Notes under the pieces: model-generated
Told to the model about the DNA's origin: nothing
Seen by the model: the letters and a program-made list of their open reading frames with translations, nothing else
Database searches by the model: none
DNA from: Chlamydiota bacterium
GTDB taxonomy: Bacteria > Auribacterota > Tritonobacteria > UBA1439
Reading direction: 5' to 3'
DNA length: 64,000 nucleotides
NCBI GenBank assembly: GCA_012729785.1
Contig: JAAYCL010000035.1
Span: 5,474-69,473, forward strand
Position numbers and translations under genes: made by a program
Shown: piece by piece, positions 49,572 to 58,052 of the stretch
How positions within the stretch are numbered: position 1 is the stretch's first letter
Layout of the letters: every line of letters begins with the position of its first letter

Positions 49572-50981
49572 ATGAGACGGATCGGCGTGATCGCCGCGGC
49601 GCTGCTCGCACTCCCCGCGGCGGGGCGGGCGAGGACGGTGAATATAGAGTACATCCTCGACTCCTCCGGGAGCATGCACGGACTCGTCGGCGGGGAGACG
49701 AAGCTCGACATCGCCAGGAGAACGCTCCTGGATCTCCTAGGGCGGCTTCCCCGCGACGCCGCGGAGGTCGAGCTGAACGTGGGGCTCCGCGTCTACGGGC
49801 ACCGGACCGGCGACCGGGAGGATCCCGCCGTCGGCTGCAAAGACACCGCGCTCGAGGTTCCCCTCAACGGCGTCGACGAGGCGGCGATCAGATCCAGGGT
49901 CGAGGGGCTGCGGGCGCGCGGGAGGACGCCGATCGAGTACGCGCTCCGGGAGGCGGCGAACGACTTTCCCGCGGGACCGGGGCACGACAACATCGTGATT
50001 CTGATCAGCGACGGCAAGGAGACGTGCGGCGGCGACCCGTGCGCGGCGGCGAAAGCGCTCCGCGAGGCGGGGGTGGGGCTGCGGATCCACGTGGTCGGCT
50101 TCGACATCAAACCGGAGGAGCGGGCGGAGCTGGAGTGCATCGCCAGGGAGGGCGGGGGGGGCTATTTCCCCGCAGACTCCGCGGCGGGGCTCGCAGAGGC
50201 CCTCACGAAGGCGCAGTCGCGGGCGCTGAGAGAGGAATCCGAATCGGTCACCGTTAGGGTCGCCTCCGCCGGGACGCTCCGTTTCGATCCCGCCGATTGG
50301 GTGGCGCGGGATCCGTATACGGTGAAGATCGTCTCCGCGGCGGACGGGCGCGAGGTAGCCGCCCGGAAGGGGACCCTCGCGGATATTTCGCTACCCCCCG
50401 GCGCGTACCGCGTCGTCTGGCGCCAGACCGAGCACGGGACGAACGACATCGACCTCGGCGGGGAGGTGGCGGTCAAGGCGGGGGAGACCGCCGTGGTCCG
50501 GCTCAACACCGGCATCCGCCTTGTTCCCGCGCGTTGGATCGCGTCCCCCCCGTGCCAGTGGACGCTCAAGGATCCCGCGAGCGGGAAGACGATTGTCCGG
50601 GTCCGCGGGACGTGGGACGCCGTCCCCGCACCCGTCGGGGTCTACTCGCTCTGGTACCGGCAGTGGGAACACGGCTCCAGCGAGATGTGCCTGGCGAGAT
50701 CGGTGACGATCGCCGACGGGAAATGCCTTGAGGTGGACGTGAACACGGGGCTCGGCATCGTCCCGCCGCAGGAGGGCGCCCCGGCGCCGTACCGGTGGGT
50801 GCTCATTGCGAAGGGGACAGGGAAGGAGGTCGTCACCGTGAACGGGGAGTGGGGCCCCGTGCCGGTGCCGCCGGGGGTCTACATCCTCAAGATGCGCCAG
50901 ACCGAGCACGGGCACTCCCTCTCGGAGGTGGTTTCGGACCTCGTGATCGGGGACGGGCAGGTCGTGGAGCTGCGGCTGTAG
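49572..50981 (+). CDS. Secreted von Willebrand factor A protein with three C-terminal repeats
   Basis: A 469-residue protein. A signal peptide (about 1-20) precedes a VWA domain with a complete metal-ion-dependent adhesion site: 'DSSGSM' near residue 31, the Thr in 'GRTPIEYAL' and the Asp in 'VILISDGKETCGGDPC'. Residues 225-469 contain three beta-rich repeats of about 80 residues, each with a W/Y-RQ-x-EHG motif ('WRQTEHGTND', 'YRQWEHGSSE', 'MRQTEHGHSL'). It is probably extracytoplasmic and binds a partner through the metal site. The partner is unknown. Confidence 0.88.
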   Translation: MRRIGVIAAALLALPAAGRARTVNIEYILDSSGSMHGLVGGETKLDIARRTLLDLLGRLPRDAAEVELNVGLRVYGHRTGDREDPAVGCKDTALEVPLNGVDEAAIRSRVEGLRARGRTPIEYALREAANDFPAGPGHDNIVILISDGKETCGGDPCAAAKALREAGVGLRIHVVGFDIKPEERAELECIAREGGGGYFPADSAAGLAEALTKAQSRALREESESVTVRVASAGTLRFDPADWVARDPYTVKIVSAADGREVAARKGTLADISLPPGAYRVVWRQTEHGTNDIDLGGEVAVKAGETAVVRLNTGIRLVPARWIASPPCQWTLKDPASGKTIVRVRGTWDAVPAPVGVYSLWYRQWEHGSSEMCLARSVTIADGKCLEVDVNTGLGIVPPQEGAPAPYRWVLIAKGTGKEVVTVNGEWGPVPVPPGVYILKMRQTEHGHSLSEVVSDLVIGDGQVVELRL

Positions 50982-51010
50982 AGGCAGGCGCGGAGGAGGA
51001 GGCGCGTTCG

Positions 51011-51697
51011 ATGAAGGAAGCTGACTACGACCGGGAACTCGCGAGGCTGATCGACCACACCCTCCTGAAGACGGACGCGAAAAAGGCCGATTTCGACCGC
51101 GCCTGCGCGGAGGCGAAAAAGTACCATTTCCGTTCGGTCTGCGTCTTCTCGGGGGACGTGGAGTACGTGGCGGGCAAGCTCCGCGGCTCCGATGTGATCC
51201 CGATCGCGGTGGTGGGCTTCCCGCACGGCCAGATGACGCCGGTCGCCAAGGCGTTCGAGGCGCACGACGCCATCGTCCGGCGGGGGGCGCAGGAGATCGA
51301 CATGGTCATCAACGTCAGCGCCCTCAAGAGCAAGCACTACATCATGGTCCTCGATGATATCCAGCAGGTGGTGAAGGCGTGCGAGGGGAAGCCGGTGAAG
51401 GTGATCATCGAGACGGGGCTCCTCAGCACCTACGAGAAGGTCTGCGCCTGCTGCCTCGCCAAGACCGCCGGCGCGCGTTTCATCAAGACCTCGACCGGGA
51501 AGGAGGAGGGGGGGGCGACGGTCGAGGACGTGAAGCTGATGCGCGAGGTCGTGGGCGACGAGGTGCTGATCAAGGCGAGCGGGGGGATCAAGACGGCCGA
51601 GTTCGCCTACGCGCTCATCGCGGCCGGCGCGAACCGCATCGGGACGAGCCAGTCGGTCGCGATCGTGACGGGGAAGACGGCGAGAGGGGCGTACTGA
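51011..51697 (+). CDS. deoC: Deoxyribose-phosphate aldolase
   Basis: A 228-residue TIM-barrel aldolase splitting 2-deoxyribose 5-phosphate into acetaldehyde and glyceraldehyde 3-phosphate. 'LIDHTLLKTDAKKADFDRACAEA' opens it, followed by 'VVGFPHGQMTP', 'EIDMVINVSALKSK', 'VKVIIETGLLSTYEK' and 'ARFIKTSTGKEEGGATVEDVKLM' with the Schiff-base Lys, and 'VLIKASGGIKTAEFA'. The ATG follows GGAGGAGGAGG. It is 29 bases after the VWA gene without an obvious functional link. Confidence 0.95.
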   Translation: MKEADYDRELARLIDHTLLKTDAKKADFDRACAEAKKYHFRSVCVFSGDVEYVAGKLRGSDVIPIAVVGFPHGQMTPVAKAFEAHDAIVRRGAQEIDMVINVSALKSKHYIMVLDDIQQVVKACEGKPVKVIIETGLLSTYEKVCACCLAKTAGARFIKTSTGKEEGGATVEDVKLMREVVGDEVLIKASGGIKTAEFAYALIAAGANRIGTSQSVAIVTGKTARGAY

Positions 51698-51822
51698 AGC
51701 GGTTTCCTGTTTCCGGGTGCCGGTTCCCCGGGATGGCGCGGAAGGGCGCCCTGCGACCGGCCAGGTTTTCGTTTTTCGGGGATACGCGTGCGGTGCGCGG
51801 CGAGAGATACAGGGGGAGCCGG

Positions 51823-52314
51823 ATGAACACGAAGGGAATCTGCGTCGGTCTGATCGCGGGGATCCTGTGGATGTCGGGCGCGTTCGCACAGGGGGAGGCG
51901 CCCGTTGCGACGCCGACCGTTCGGGCGAAGGGGACGGTCGGCGGGCCGTGCGAATACGTCGACTACCCGGGTACGGCGACCGTCACCCGGATGACGAGCA
52001 CCGATCAGTCGAGACGGCAGGCCCTCACGCCCGGCGGCGCCGGCTACCCGGGCGTCGAAATCTGGTTTTCCTTCAAGACCGACGCCAGGATCTCCCAGGA
52101 CTGGGCGCGCAAGGTCGTCGACCGCGAGCATCTGTTCCGCCTCGCCAACTCCTGGTACCCGGGGGAGCGGTACATCGACAAGTACGGGATCAAGGTGGGC
52201 AACATCTACCCGTGCACGCTGAGGATCATCACGCGCGGCACCTGCACCCCCGCCATCTTCAAGTTCCCCGGCGACAAGGACCGGGACTACTTCGAGTCGA
52301 GGCAGGAGGAGTAG
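51823..52314 (+). CDS. Secreted protein of unknown function
   Basis: A 163-residue protein. A clear signal peptide ends at 'SGAFAQ' (about residue 23). The mature part is beta-rich, with 'GTVGGPCEYVDYPGTATVTRMT', 'GYPGVEIWFSFKTD' and 'YPCTLRIITRGTCTPAIFKFPG'; three cysteines could give one disulfide. I do not recognise the family. A GGGGGAG ribosome site precedes the ATG. The next gene starts 20 bases after its stop. Confidence 0.7.
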   Translation: MNTKGICVGLIAGILWMSGAFAQGEAPVATPTVRAKGTVGGPCEYVDYPGTATVTRMTSTDQSRRQALTPGGAGYPGVEIWFSFKTDARISQDWARKVVDREHLFRLANSWYPGERYIDKYGIKVGNIYPCTLRIITRGTCTPAIFKFPGDKDRDYFESRQEE

Positions 52315-52334
52315 CCCGCCGGAGGGGGCGCACC

Positions 52335-53912
52335 GTGCTCCTGGAACTCCACTGCCACTCCTCGAGATACTCCGCCTGCAGCACCCTCTCCCCACTGGAG
52401 CTCGTCCGCGCCGCGCGGGCGAAGGCCCTCCAGGGGATCGTCTTCACCGAGCACCACCGCCTATGGAGCGACGAGGAGCTCCGGGCGCTTCGCGTCGAGG
52501 CGGAGGTGGAGAATCAGTTCGCCATCCTCTCCGGCCAGGAGGTCTCCACCGACGGGGGGCACGTGCTCGTCTACGGCGCGGGCGAGTCGATCGCCCCGGG
52601 CGCGACGCTGGCGCAGCTGCGGAAACGGTTCCCCCGCGCGGCCCTCGTTCTGGCGCACCCGTACCGGGGCGGCGGGGCCGTCCGATCCGCGGAACTCTGC
52701 AACCCGGCGTTCGACGCGATCGAGATCTTCAGCGGCAACCAGACGGTGCGGGAGAACTGCCGCGGGCTGATGGACTGGCACCGGCACAAGTTCACCGCCG
52801 TCTCCGGCACCGACAGCCATTCCAGCGCCTTCCTGGCGGTCTACCCAGCCCAGTTCGACCACCCGGTGCGGAGCATCGAGGAACTTGCGGGGGAGATTCG
52901 AGCGGGGCGCTGCAGGCCGTTCTTCAAGGAGGTGCCGAAATCCGGCGCGAGCCTGGAGCTCGTCGAGATCACCATCGGGACCAAGGGGGAGGACGAGGCG
53001 CGCCCGCGCCTGATCTTCAGGCGCTACGACCGGAGGACGAAGTGGGAGAAGGCGTCGCGGGCGTTCGAAATCGTCGAGGCGATATACCGTCGGGGGTTCG
53101 ACGCGGGCCCGTTCCGCGTTCCCGCGCCGATTGACCGCGAACCGGAAACCCGGACGATCATCGAGGAAGGGCTCCGCGGGAGGTCCCTCTACGACCGGCT
53201 CAAGCGCGGCGCGCCGCCGGGTGGGGGCGCCCACCTCGATCTGGCGGCGCGGTGGCTCGCCCGGTTGCATTCCCTCCGGCTCCGCGTGACGCCTCCGGAC
53301 GAGTTTCTCCCGAACGAGAGGCGCCGCCTCGCCCGCTACGTGACAAGCTTCTCGAGGATCGGGCACCCGGGCGCCGAAACGGCAAAGGCGATCGCCTCGG
53401 AGGTGCTCGCCTGCGAGGCGCGCATCGTCGCCGAGGCCCCGGAGGCGCTCGTGCAGTGCCACGGCGACTACCACCCGAAGAACATCCTCATCGGCCGGGA
53501 CCGGGCGGATGACGAGGCGACGCGTTTCGCCTCCGCGATCGACTTCGAGAGTTCGTACGTCGCCCCCCCCGCCTTCGACGTCGGGTGCTTTCTCGCGCAG
53601 TACGAGAACCAGTGCGCCGCGCTCCCGGGGGTGCTCGCGGAATTCCCGGCGGGGCGGTTCCTCGCGCGGTACCGCCGGCATGCCGGCGGCCTGCCGCGGG
53701 AATTCTCCGCCCACGTCCGCGTCTTCCAGGCGCGCGCGAATTTGAGCATCGCCTCCTACCTGATCGCCGTGGGGAAGGGCGACAGCGCCGATCTGGAGCG
53801 GACGATGCGCCACGCGGAGACGGCGCTCGGCCGTTCGTGCGGGCGGGGCGGTCGACGGGCGCGTGCCGTAACTCCCGCCGGCCCCATCGGCCGCGGAGGA
53901 GGAGGCGGATGA
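52335..53912 (+). CDS. PHP phosphoesterase fused to a phosphotransferase (APH-like) domain
   Basis: A 525-residue cytoplasmic fusion. Residues 1-210 are a PHP domain with metal ligands in 'LELHCHSSRYS', 'FTEHHRLW', 'ALVLAHPYRGGG' and 'SGTDSHSS'. Residues ~230-510 are an aminoglycoside-phosphotransferase/choline-kinase-type kinase: 'TIIEEGLRGRSLYDRL', 'RWLARLHSLRL', the catalytic 'CHGDYHPKNILI' and 'AIDFESSYVAPPAFDVGCFL'. One half looks hydrolytic and the other ATP-dependent. The GTG start follows GGAGGGGG. It overlaps the cyclophilin-fold gene by four bases. Substrate unknown. Confidence 0.87.
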   Translation: MLLELHCHSSRYSACSTLSPLELVRAARAKALQGIVFTEHHRLWSDEELRALRVEAEVENQFAILSGQEVSTDGGHVLVYGAGESIAPGATLAQLRKRFPRAALVLAHPYRGGGAVRSAELCNPAFDAIEIFSGNQTVRENCRGLMDWHRHKFTAVSGTDSHSSAFLAVYPAQFDHPVRSIEELAGEIRAGRCRPFFKEVPKSGASLELVEITIGTKGEDEARPRLIFRRYDRRTKWEKASRAFEIVEAIYRRGFDAGPFRVPAPIDREPETRTIIEEGLRGRSLYDRLKRGAPPGGGAHLDLAARWLARLHSLRLRVTPPDEFLPNERRRLARYVTSFSRIGHPGAETAKAIASEVLACEARIVAEAPEALVQCHGDYHPKNILIGRDRADDEATRFASAIDFESSYVAPPAFDVGCFLAQYENQCAALPGVLAEFPAGRFLARYRRHAGGLPREFSAHVRVFQARANLSIASYLIAVGKGDSADLERTMRHAETALGRSCGRGGRRARAVTPAGPIGRGGGGG

Positions 53913-54274
53913 AGGTGATCTGTATCTCCGAGCGCGCGCGGTTCGAGGGGGAGTTGAACGACAGCCCCGCGGCGAGGGCGATCGCCGCGGCGCTGCCGCT
54001 TGAATCGGAAACGAACCGCTGGGGGGACGAGATCTATTTCGACATCGGGATCGCGTGCCCTCGGGGCGGAGAAACGATGGAGTTGGGGGTCGGCGATATC
54101 GCCTACTGGCCGCAGGGACGCTGCCTCTGCGTCTTCTTCGGTCCCACCCCCGCGAGCCGCGGTCCCGCGCCGGTCCCGGCGAGTCCGGTGGCGGTGGTGG
54201 GGAGGACCGGGGCGCCCCCGGAGGTCCTCCGGTCGATCGGTGACGGCGAGAGGATCAGGGTATCGGCGGGTTGA
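53909..54274 (+). CDS. Cyclophilin-like fold protein (COG2164 type)
   Basis: A 121-residue protein. 'FEGELNDSPAARAIAAALPLESETNRWGDEIYFDIGI' and 'ELGVGDIAYWPQGRCLCVFFGPTPAS' are typical of the TM1367/COG2164 cyclophilin-like family, which lacks the peptidyl-prolyl isomerase active-site residues. The start overlaps the PHP fusion stop (ATGA) and follows GGAGGAGGAGG. Family function is unknown. Confidence 0.85.
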   Translation: MKVICISERARFEGELNDSPAARAIAAALPLESETNRWGDEIYFDIGIACPRGGETMELGVGDIAYWPQGRCLCVFFGPTPASRGPAPVPASPVAVVGRTGAPPEVLRSIGDGERIRVSAG

Positions 54275-54391
54275 CGGCGGGGGCGCGGCGTTCGATCGAA
54301 CGCGCCCCCGGCGGGCGGGGTATTCGCGGAATCCGCGGCGAGCGGCGGAGGCGGTCTGCGACGGCGCTCGACCGGATGCATCCGGCTCGAG

Positions 54392-55834
54392 CTACCTCGT
54401 CAGGAGCGCGTTCTTTTTATCCTCGAGGTTGAAGCCGCACCAGGGGGAGGGGCAGAAGCCCTTCTCCTGCTGCGAGACGCAGTTGAAATCCTCGAGCGAA
54501 TCGAGCCCCGTCGCGATGAGGCCGCAGTAGACCCGCGCCCAGAAGTTCGCCCGCGTCTCCGCGTGGTACTTCGACCAGTCGGTGCCCCAGTCGAGCGGCT
54601 GCTCGTAGTGCGAGCGGATGAGCCCGCCGATGTGCTTCGGGTGCCAGCCGATGCTCATCAAGGTCCGGCAGACCGTCTGGATGCTCGTCGGCGTCACGAG
54701 CCCCCAGGAGGAGTTGCGCACCGCCTGCCCGGCGCAGGGGGGGATGCCGCCGAGGTCGAGGCGCCAGTACGTCTCCGGCCACCGCTCCGCGGGTTCGTGC
54801 TCCACGGCGTCGAAATCCCGGTGGAAACGGTAGAGCGGGGAGGCGAGGTAGTCTTCGATGACCCTCCCCCATCCCGCCGCGGCGTCCGGGATCGCAGAGG
54901 AGACGGCGCCGGCGTACTCGGCGGCGCGGTCCAGGTCCCTCCTGATCTCGAGGAGCTCCTTCGAGGAGAGCGTTCCCCGGGGCACGGTGGCGTAGACCGG
55001 GAGCCGGCGGGCGAGTTCCTGGCCGATGCGCCCGACGTAGACCTTGTGTTTCTGGTGCGTGGAAAACGAGGTCCGGATGTCGCGCATGAAGAGCGGATCG
55101 GCGTATTGCGTGATGTCGAGGTTCATCCCCTCGCGCCCGCGCGGCGTCCGCGCCGACGCGACGTCGGAGATCATCACCGGGAGCGGCCCGCGGCCGGCGG
55201 AACGCTCGATGACACGGTGGCAGAGGAATTCGGTCAGGCGGCCGATGGCGCTGTAGCCGCGGGCGTCGCGCTCCGGGAGGGGGCGCGTGCGTTTGTTGTC
55301 GCCGCCCGGGACGACGGCGTACTTCTCCATCAGGCTCCTCTCCGGCGCCCCGATCGCCTCGAGCCGCGCGTGGACCGGCGAGGAGAACGGGATGCGGGAG
55401 ACGAAATGGTAGCCGGAGGCGGTCGTGTCGTTCAGGTGCGGGATGCCGTAGCCGTCCAGGAGCTCCTCGATGAGCCGGTAGGTCGGCTCCATCAGCTCGA
55501 AGTAGGCGATCTGGTCGCCGTAGAGGCCCGCCCAGGTGTCCAGGTTGAAGTACTCGACGTCCCAGACGGCGAGGGTGGCGTCCCGGTCCCAGACGGAACG
55601 GAACAGGTCGAGCCCCTCCTCCATCAGGCCCGGGAGCCCGTCCTCGTCGGCGAGGCGAAGGGGGCGCTGGTAGCCTTGGCGCACGAGGTATTCGCCGAAG
55701 CCGACGAGGTACTCGCAGGTAAACGGCCGGCCGCCGCAGAACTCCTCGACGCGGGCGCGGACGGCGTCGCGGAGGTAGTAGTTCCGGATGGCGCGGAACG
55801 CCTCTTCGGACATCACATGGCTGAGCATCTGCAT
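54392..55834 (-). CDS. Single-chain archaeo-eukaryotic-type primase, paralogue B
   Basis: A 480-residue protein. It shows the three catalytic elements of the archaeo-eukaryotic primase fold: 'WDVEYFN' (Asp92, Glu94), 'SGYHF' (His143) and 'MNLDITQ' (Asp240), followed by 'RDIRTSFSTHQKHKV', which parallels the PriS 'LLKSPFxVHPKTG' segment. The C-terminal part resembles PriL: Cys367 in 'IPPC', then 'NCVSQQEKGFCPSPWC' (Cys452, 461, 466), a probable 4Fe-4S site. It starts seven bases after its paralogue and is clearly related along its whole length, with a longer middle region. A primase or primase-polymerase role is inference. Confidence 0.75.
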   Translation of the reverse strand: MQMLSHVMSEEAFRAIRNYYLRDAVRARVEEFCGGRPFTCEYLVGFGEYLVRQGYQRPLRLADEDGLPGLMEEGLDLFRSVWDRDATLAVWDVEYFNLDTWAGLYGDQIAYFELMEPTYRLIEELLDGYGIPHLNDTTASGYHFVSRIPFSSPVHARLEAIGAPERSLMEKYAVVPGGDNKRTRPLPERDARGYSAIGRLTEFLCHRVIERSAGRGPLPVMISDVASARTPRGREGMNLDITQYADPLFMRDIRTSFSTHQKHKVYVGRIGQELARRLPVYATVPRGTLSSKELLEIRRDLDRAAEYAGAVSSAIPDAAAGWGRVIEDYLASPLYRFHRDFDAVEHEPAERWPETYWRLDLGGIPPCAGQAVRNSSWGLVTPTSIQTVCRTLMSIGWHPKHIGGLIRSHYEQPLDWGTDWSKYHAETRANFWARVYCGLIATGLDSLEDFNCVSQQEKGFCPSPWCGFNLEDKKNALLTR

Positions 55835-55841
55835 CGCGAAG

Positions 55842-57257
55842 TCAGAACTTGCCGTTCCAATGGTACATGCCGAGGCTGTAGCCGCAGTTGGGCTGCCAGC
55901 AGAATCCCTTCTCGAGATGGGAGACGCAGTTGTGGTCGAGCAGCCGGTCCACCCCCGCCGCCATCAGCCCCGAGAAGAGGCGCACATAGAACGAGGAGCG
56001 GGAACCGGCGTCGAAATGCGCCCACCGGTCGGGGCCCCAACCGTAGTTCCCCTCCCACTTGGAGCGAACGAGGCCGGCGATGTGCTGCGGGTGCCAGCCG
56101 AGGGCGAGGAGGCAGCGGGTGAGGGTCTGGAGGTTGGTCGGCTTGAGCAGGTTGTCGTTCGGGATGCGGAGGGAGTGCTGGACGCATGGCGGCAAGACGC
56201 GCATGTCGAAGGCGCGGTAGGTCTTGTCCCAGACGGACCACGGGTCCTGCTTCTCGCTGTCGAACCACTGGTGGAACCGGTGCAGCTTCGAGGCCTTGTA
56301 CTCCTCGACGACCTTCTTGAAGTTGACCGAGTAGTCGGGGATGAAACAGTAGGTGCTCTTGGCGTACTCCGCGCAGTTGCGGAAGTGGCGCCGCATCGCC
56401 ATGCACTCGTTGAGCGACAGCTTTCCGCGCGGGATGGCGATCTGGATCGGGGTCCCGTCGGCGATGGCGTCGCCGACCTTGTAGCGCTGGACCTTGTGCT
56501 TCTGGTGCGTCGAGAAGGCGCAGCGGATGTCGCGCATATAGATCGGATCGCCGAAGCAGGAGAGGTCGACCGAGATCGCTTCGCGCTCCCCCTCCTTGAG
56601 GCGGCCGATGGCGACGTCGGTCAGCATCACCGGGAGCGGGGTCGCGGCCGCCGCGGCCTTGATGACCTCGTGGGCGAGGAACTCCATCACGCGTCCCATC
56701 CCGTCGAAGGAGCGCCCGTGGCGGAGCGACACGTGCCGGTGCCGCTTGCTCAGGTTGACCCGGTACTTCCCCTCGAGCGAGTCGATCAGGTTCCCCATCC
56801 CCTCGAGCATCAGATCGGTCTTCGTCCCCGACTGTATCTGGAACGAGAAATGATACCCCTGCCCGGTCATGAGGACGAGCGGCTGGATGCCGTAGCGCCC
56901 GTAGACGTCGAGGATCGCCCTGTAGACCGGCTCGATCTTCTTGAAGACGCCGACCTGGTCGAGGTAGACCGCGCCGGGGCGGTCGAGGTTGAAATACTCC
57001 ACGTCGAGCACGCCGAGGGTGTGGACGCGGTCCCACAGGGAGCGGAAGATATCGAGGCCGCTGTCGAGGATGTAGTGGAACCCCTTCTTGGGGGTCGAGA
57101 CGTACGGCTCGGGGGCGAGGTTGCCGATGAGCGCCTCCCCGTAGCCGACGAGGTACTCCGCGGTGCAGAGCTCCGGCTCCTGGGCGCTCCCCCCGCAGTA
57201 TTCCGCGATCCGCTCCTGCACCTCCGGATCGCGGTAGTACTCCTGCGCGGTCAACAT
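55842..57257 (-). CDS. Single-chain archaeo-eukaryotic-type primase, paralogue A
   Basis: A 471-residue protein. Catalytic-type motifs are 'LDVEYFN' (Asp85, Glu87), 'GQGYHF' (His136) and 'ISVDLS' (Asp231), then 'RDIRCAFSTHQKHKV' (243-256). The C-terminal PriL-like domain has Cys358 in 'LPPC', then 'TNLQTLTRCLLALGWHPQHIAGLVRSK', then 'NCVSHLEKGFCWQPNC' (Cys444, 453, 458). GGGGAG lies eight bases before the chosen ATG; an upstream Met in the open frame lacks a ribosome site. It is the first gene of the pair and divergent from lemA. Bacteria normally prime with DnaG, so a repair or mobile-element origin is possible. Confidence 0.75.
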   Translation of the reverse strand: MLTAQEYYRDPEVQERIAEYCGGSAQEPELCTAEYLVGYGEALIGNLAPEPYVSTPKKGFHYILDSGLDIFRSLWDRVHTLGVLDVEYFNLDRPGAVYLDQVGVFKKIEPVYRAILDVYGRYGIQPLVLMTGQGYHFSFQIQSGTKTDLMLEGMGNLIDSLEGKYRVNLSKRHRHVSLRHGRSFDGMGRVMEFLAHEVIKAAAAATPLPVMLTDVAIGRLKEGEREAISVDLSCFGDPIYMRDIRCAFSTHQKHKVQRYKVGDAIADGTPIQIAIPRGKLSLNECMAMRRHFRNCAEYAKSTYCFIPDYSVNFKKVVEEYKASKLHRFHQWFDSEKQDPWSVWDKTYRAFDMRVLPPCVQHSLRIPNDNLLKPTNLQTLTRCLLALGWHPQHIAGLVRSKWEGNYGWGPDRWAHFDAGSRSSFYVRLFSGLMAAGVDRLLDHNCVSHLEKGFCWQPNCGYSLGMYHWNGKF

Positions 57258-57472
57258 GGCGTTGCTCCCCTTCGGGATAGATCGGCGTGGTGCGGCGGAC
57301 GGGACGTTCCGAGCGAGCAGCACGTGTCGCATAGTATCGCCCAAATGCCTTTCGCCTGACCAGCACTTTTTTTGTCCGCCGAGCGGTTCCGGCCCGCCGC
57401 GCCGCGCGGCGATATTCGTTGTCGAAATGCCCCGGTCGATCTGCTACCGTTGCAGGGGATGGAGGGGCCGCC

Positions 57473-58018
57473 ATGCCGATCGCCGCCGCCGCGTTCGTCG
57501 CGGTCGCCGTCTGGGCCGTTGTCGCGTATAACCGGCTTGTCCGCGACGCCAACCTGGTTCGCGAGGCGTGGAGCGGAATCGACGTGCAGTTCAGGATGCG
57601 CTACGACCTCGTGCCCGCGCTCGTGGAGACGGTGAAAGGGTACCGCCTGCACGAGCGCGCGCTCTTCGAGGAGGTCGCCGCGGCGCGCGCCCGCTGCGCC
57701 GGCACCGCGTCGATCGCCGACAAGGGCGCCGCGGAGAGCGCCCTCACCCGGGGGATCCGGTCGCTCTTCGCGGTGGCGGAGGCATACCCGGAGCTCAAGG
57801 CGAGCCGCAACTTCCTCGACCTCCAGAAAAGCCTGACGGAGGTCGAGGACCGGATACAGCACGCGCGGAGGTATTACAACGGCACCGTGCGCGACTACAA
57901 CATCCGCGTCGAGTCGTTCCCGGGCATGGCCGTCGCCCGCGCCGCGAGGTTCCGCCGGGCGGACTATTTCGAGCTAGAGCTCGCCACGCAGCGCGATGCG
58001 CCGGGGGTCGTCCTGTAA
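57473..58018 (+). CDS. lemA: LemA family protein
   Basis: A 181-residue protein with an N-terminal membrane helix ('AAAAFVAVAVWAVVAYNRLV') and the LemA helical bundle: 'REAWSGIDVQFRMRYDLVPALVETVKGY', 'YPELKASRNFLDLQKSLTEVEDRIQHARRYYNGTVRDYNIRVESFP'. A GGAGGGG site precedes the ATG. LemA and DUF2207 genes are often adjacent, as here, 34 bases apart. The function of the pair in bacteria is unknown; the helical domain faces outward in most models. Confidence 0.93.
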   Translation: MPIAAAAFVAVAVWAVVAYNRLVRDANLVREAWSGIDVQFRMRYDLVPALVETVKGYRLHERALFEEVAAARARCAGTASIADKGAAESALTRGIRSLFAVAEAYPELKASRNFLDLQKSLTEVEDRIQHARRYYNGTVRDYNIRVESFPGMAVARAARFRRADYFELELATQRDAPGVVL

Positions 58019-58052
58019 ACCTTCCGGGACCTATGGGGTCTGTGGGGCGACG

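Noticed and set aside
54563-57359. Two long plus-strand frames opposite the primase-like genes
   Set aside because: The minus-strand proteins are paralogous to each other along their full length, which coding sequence explains and the antisense frames do not.
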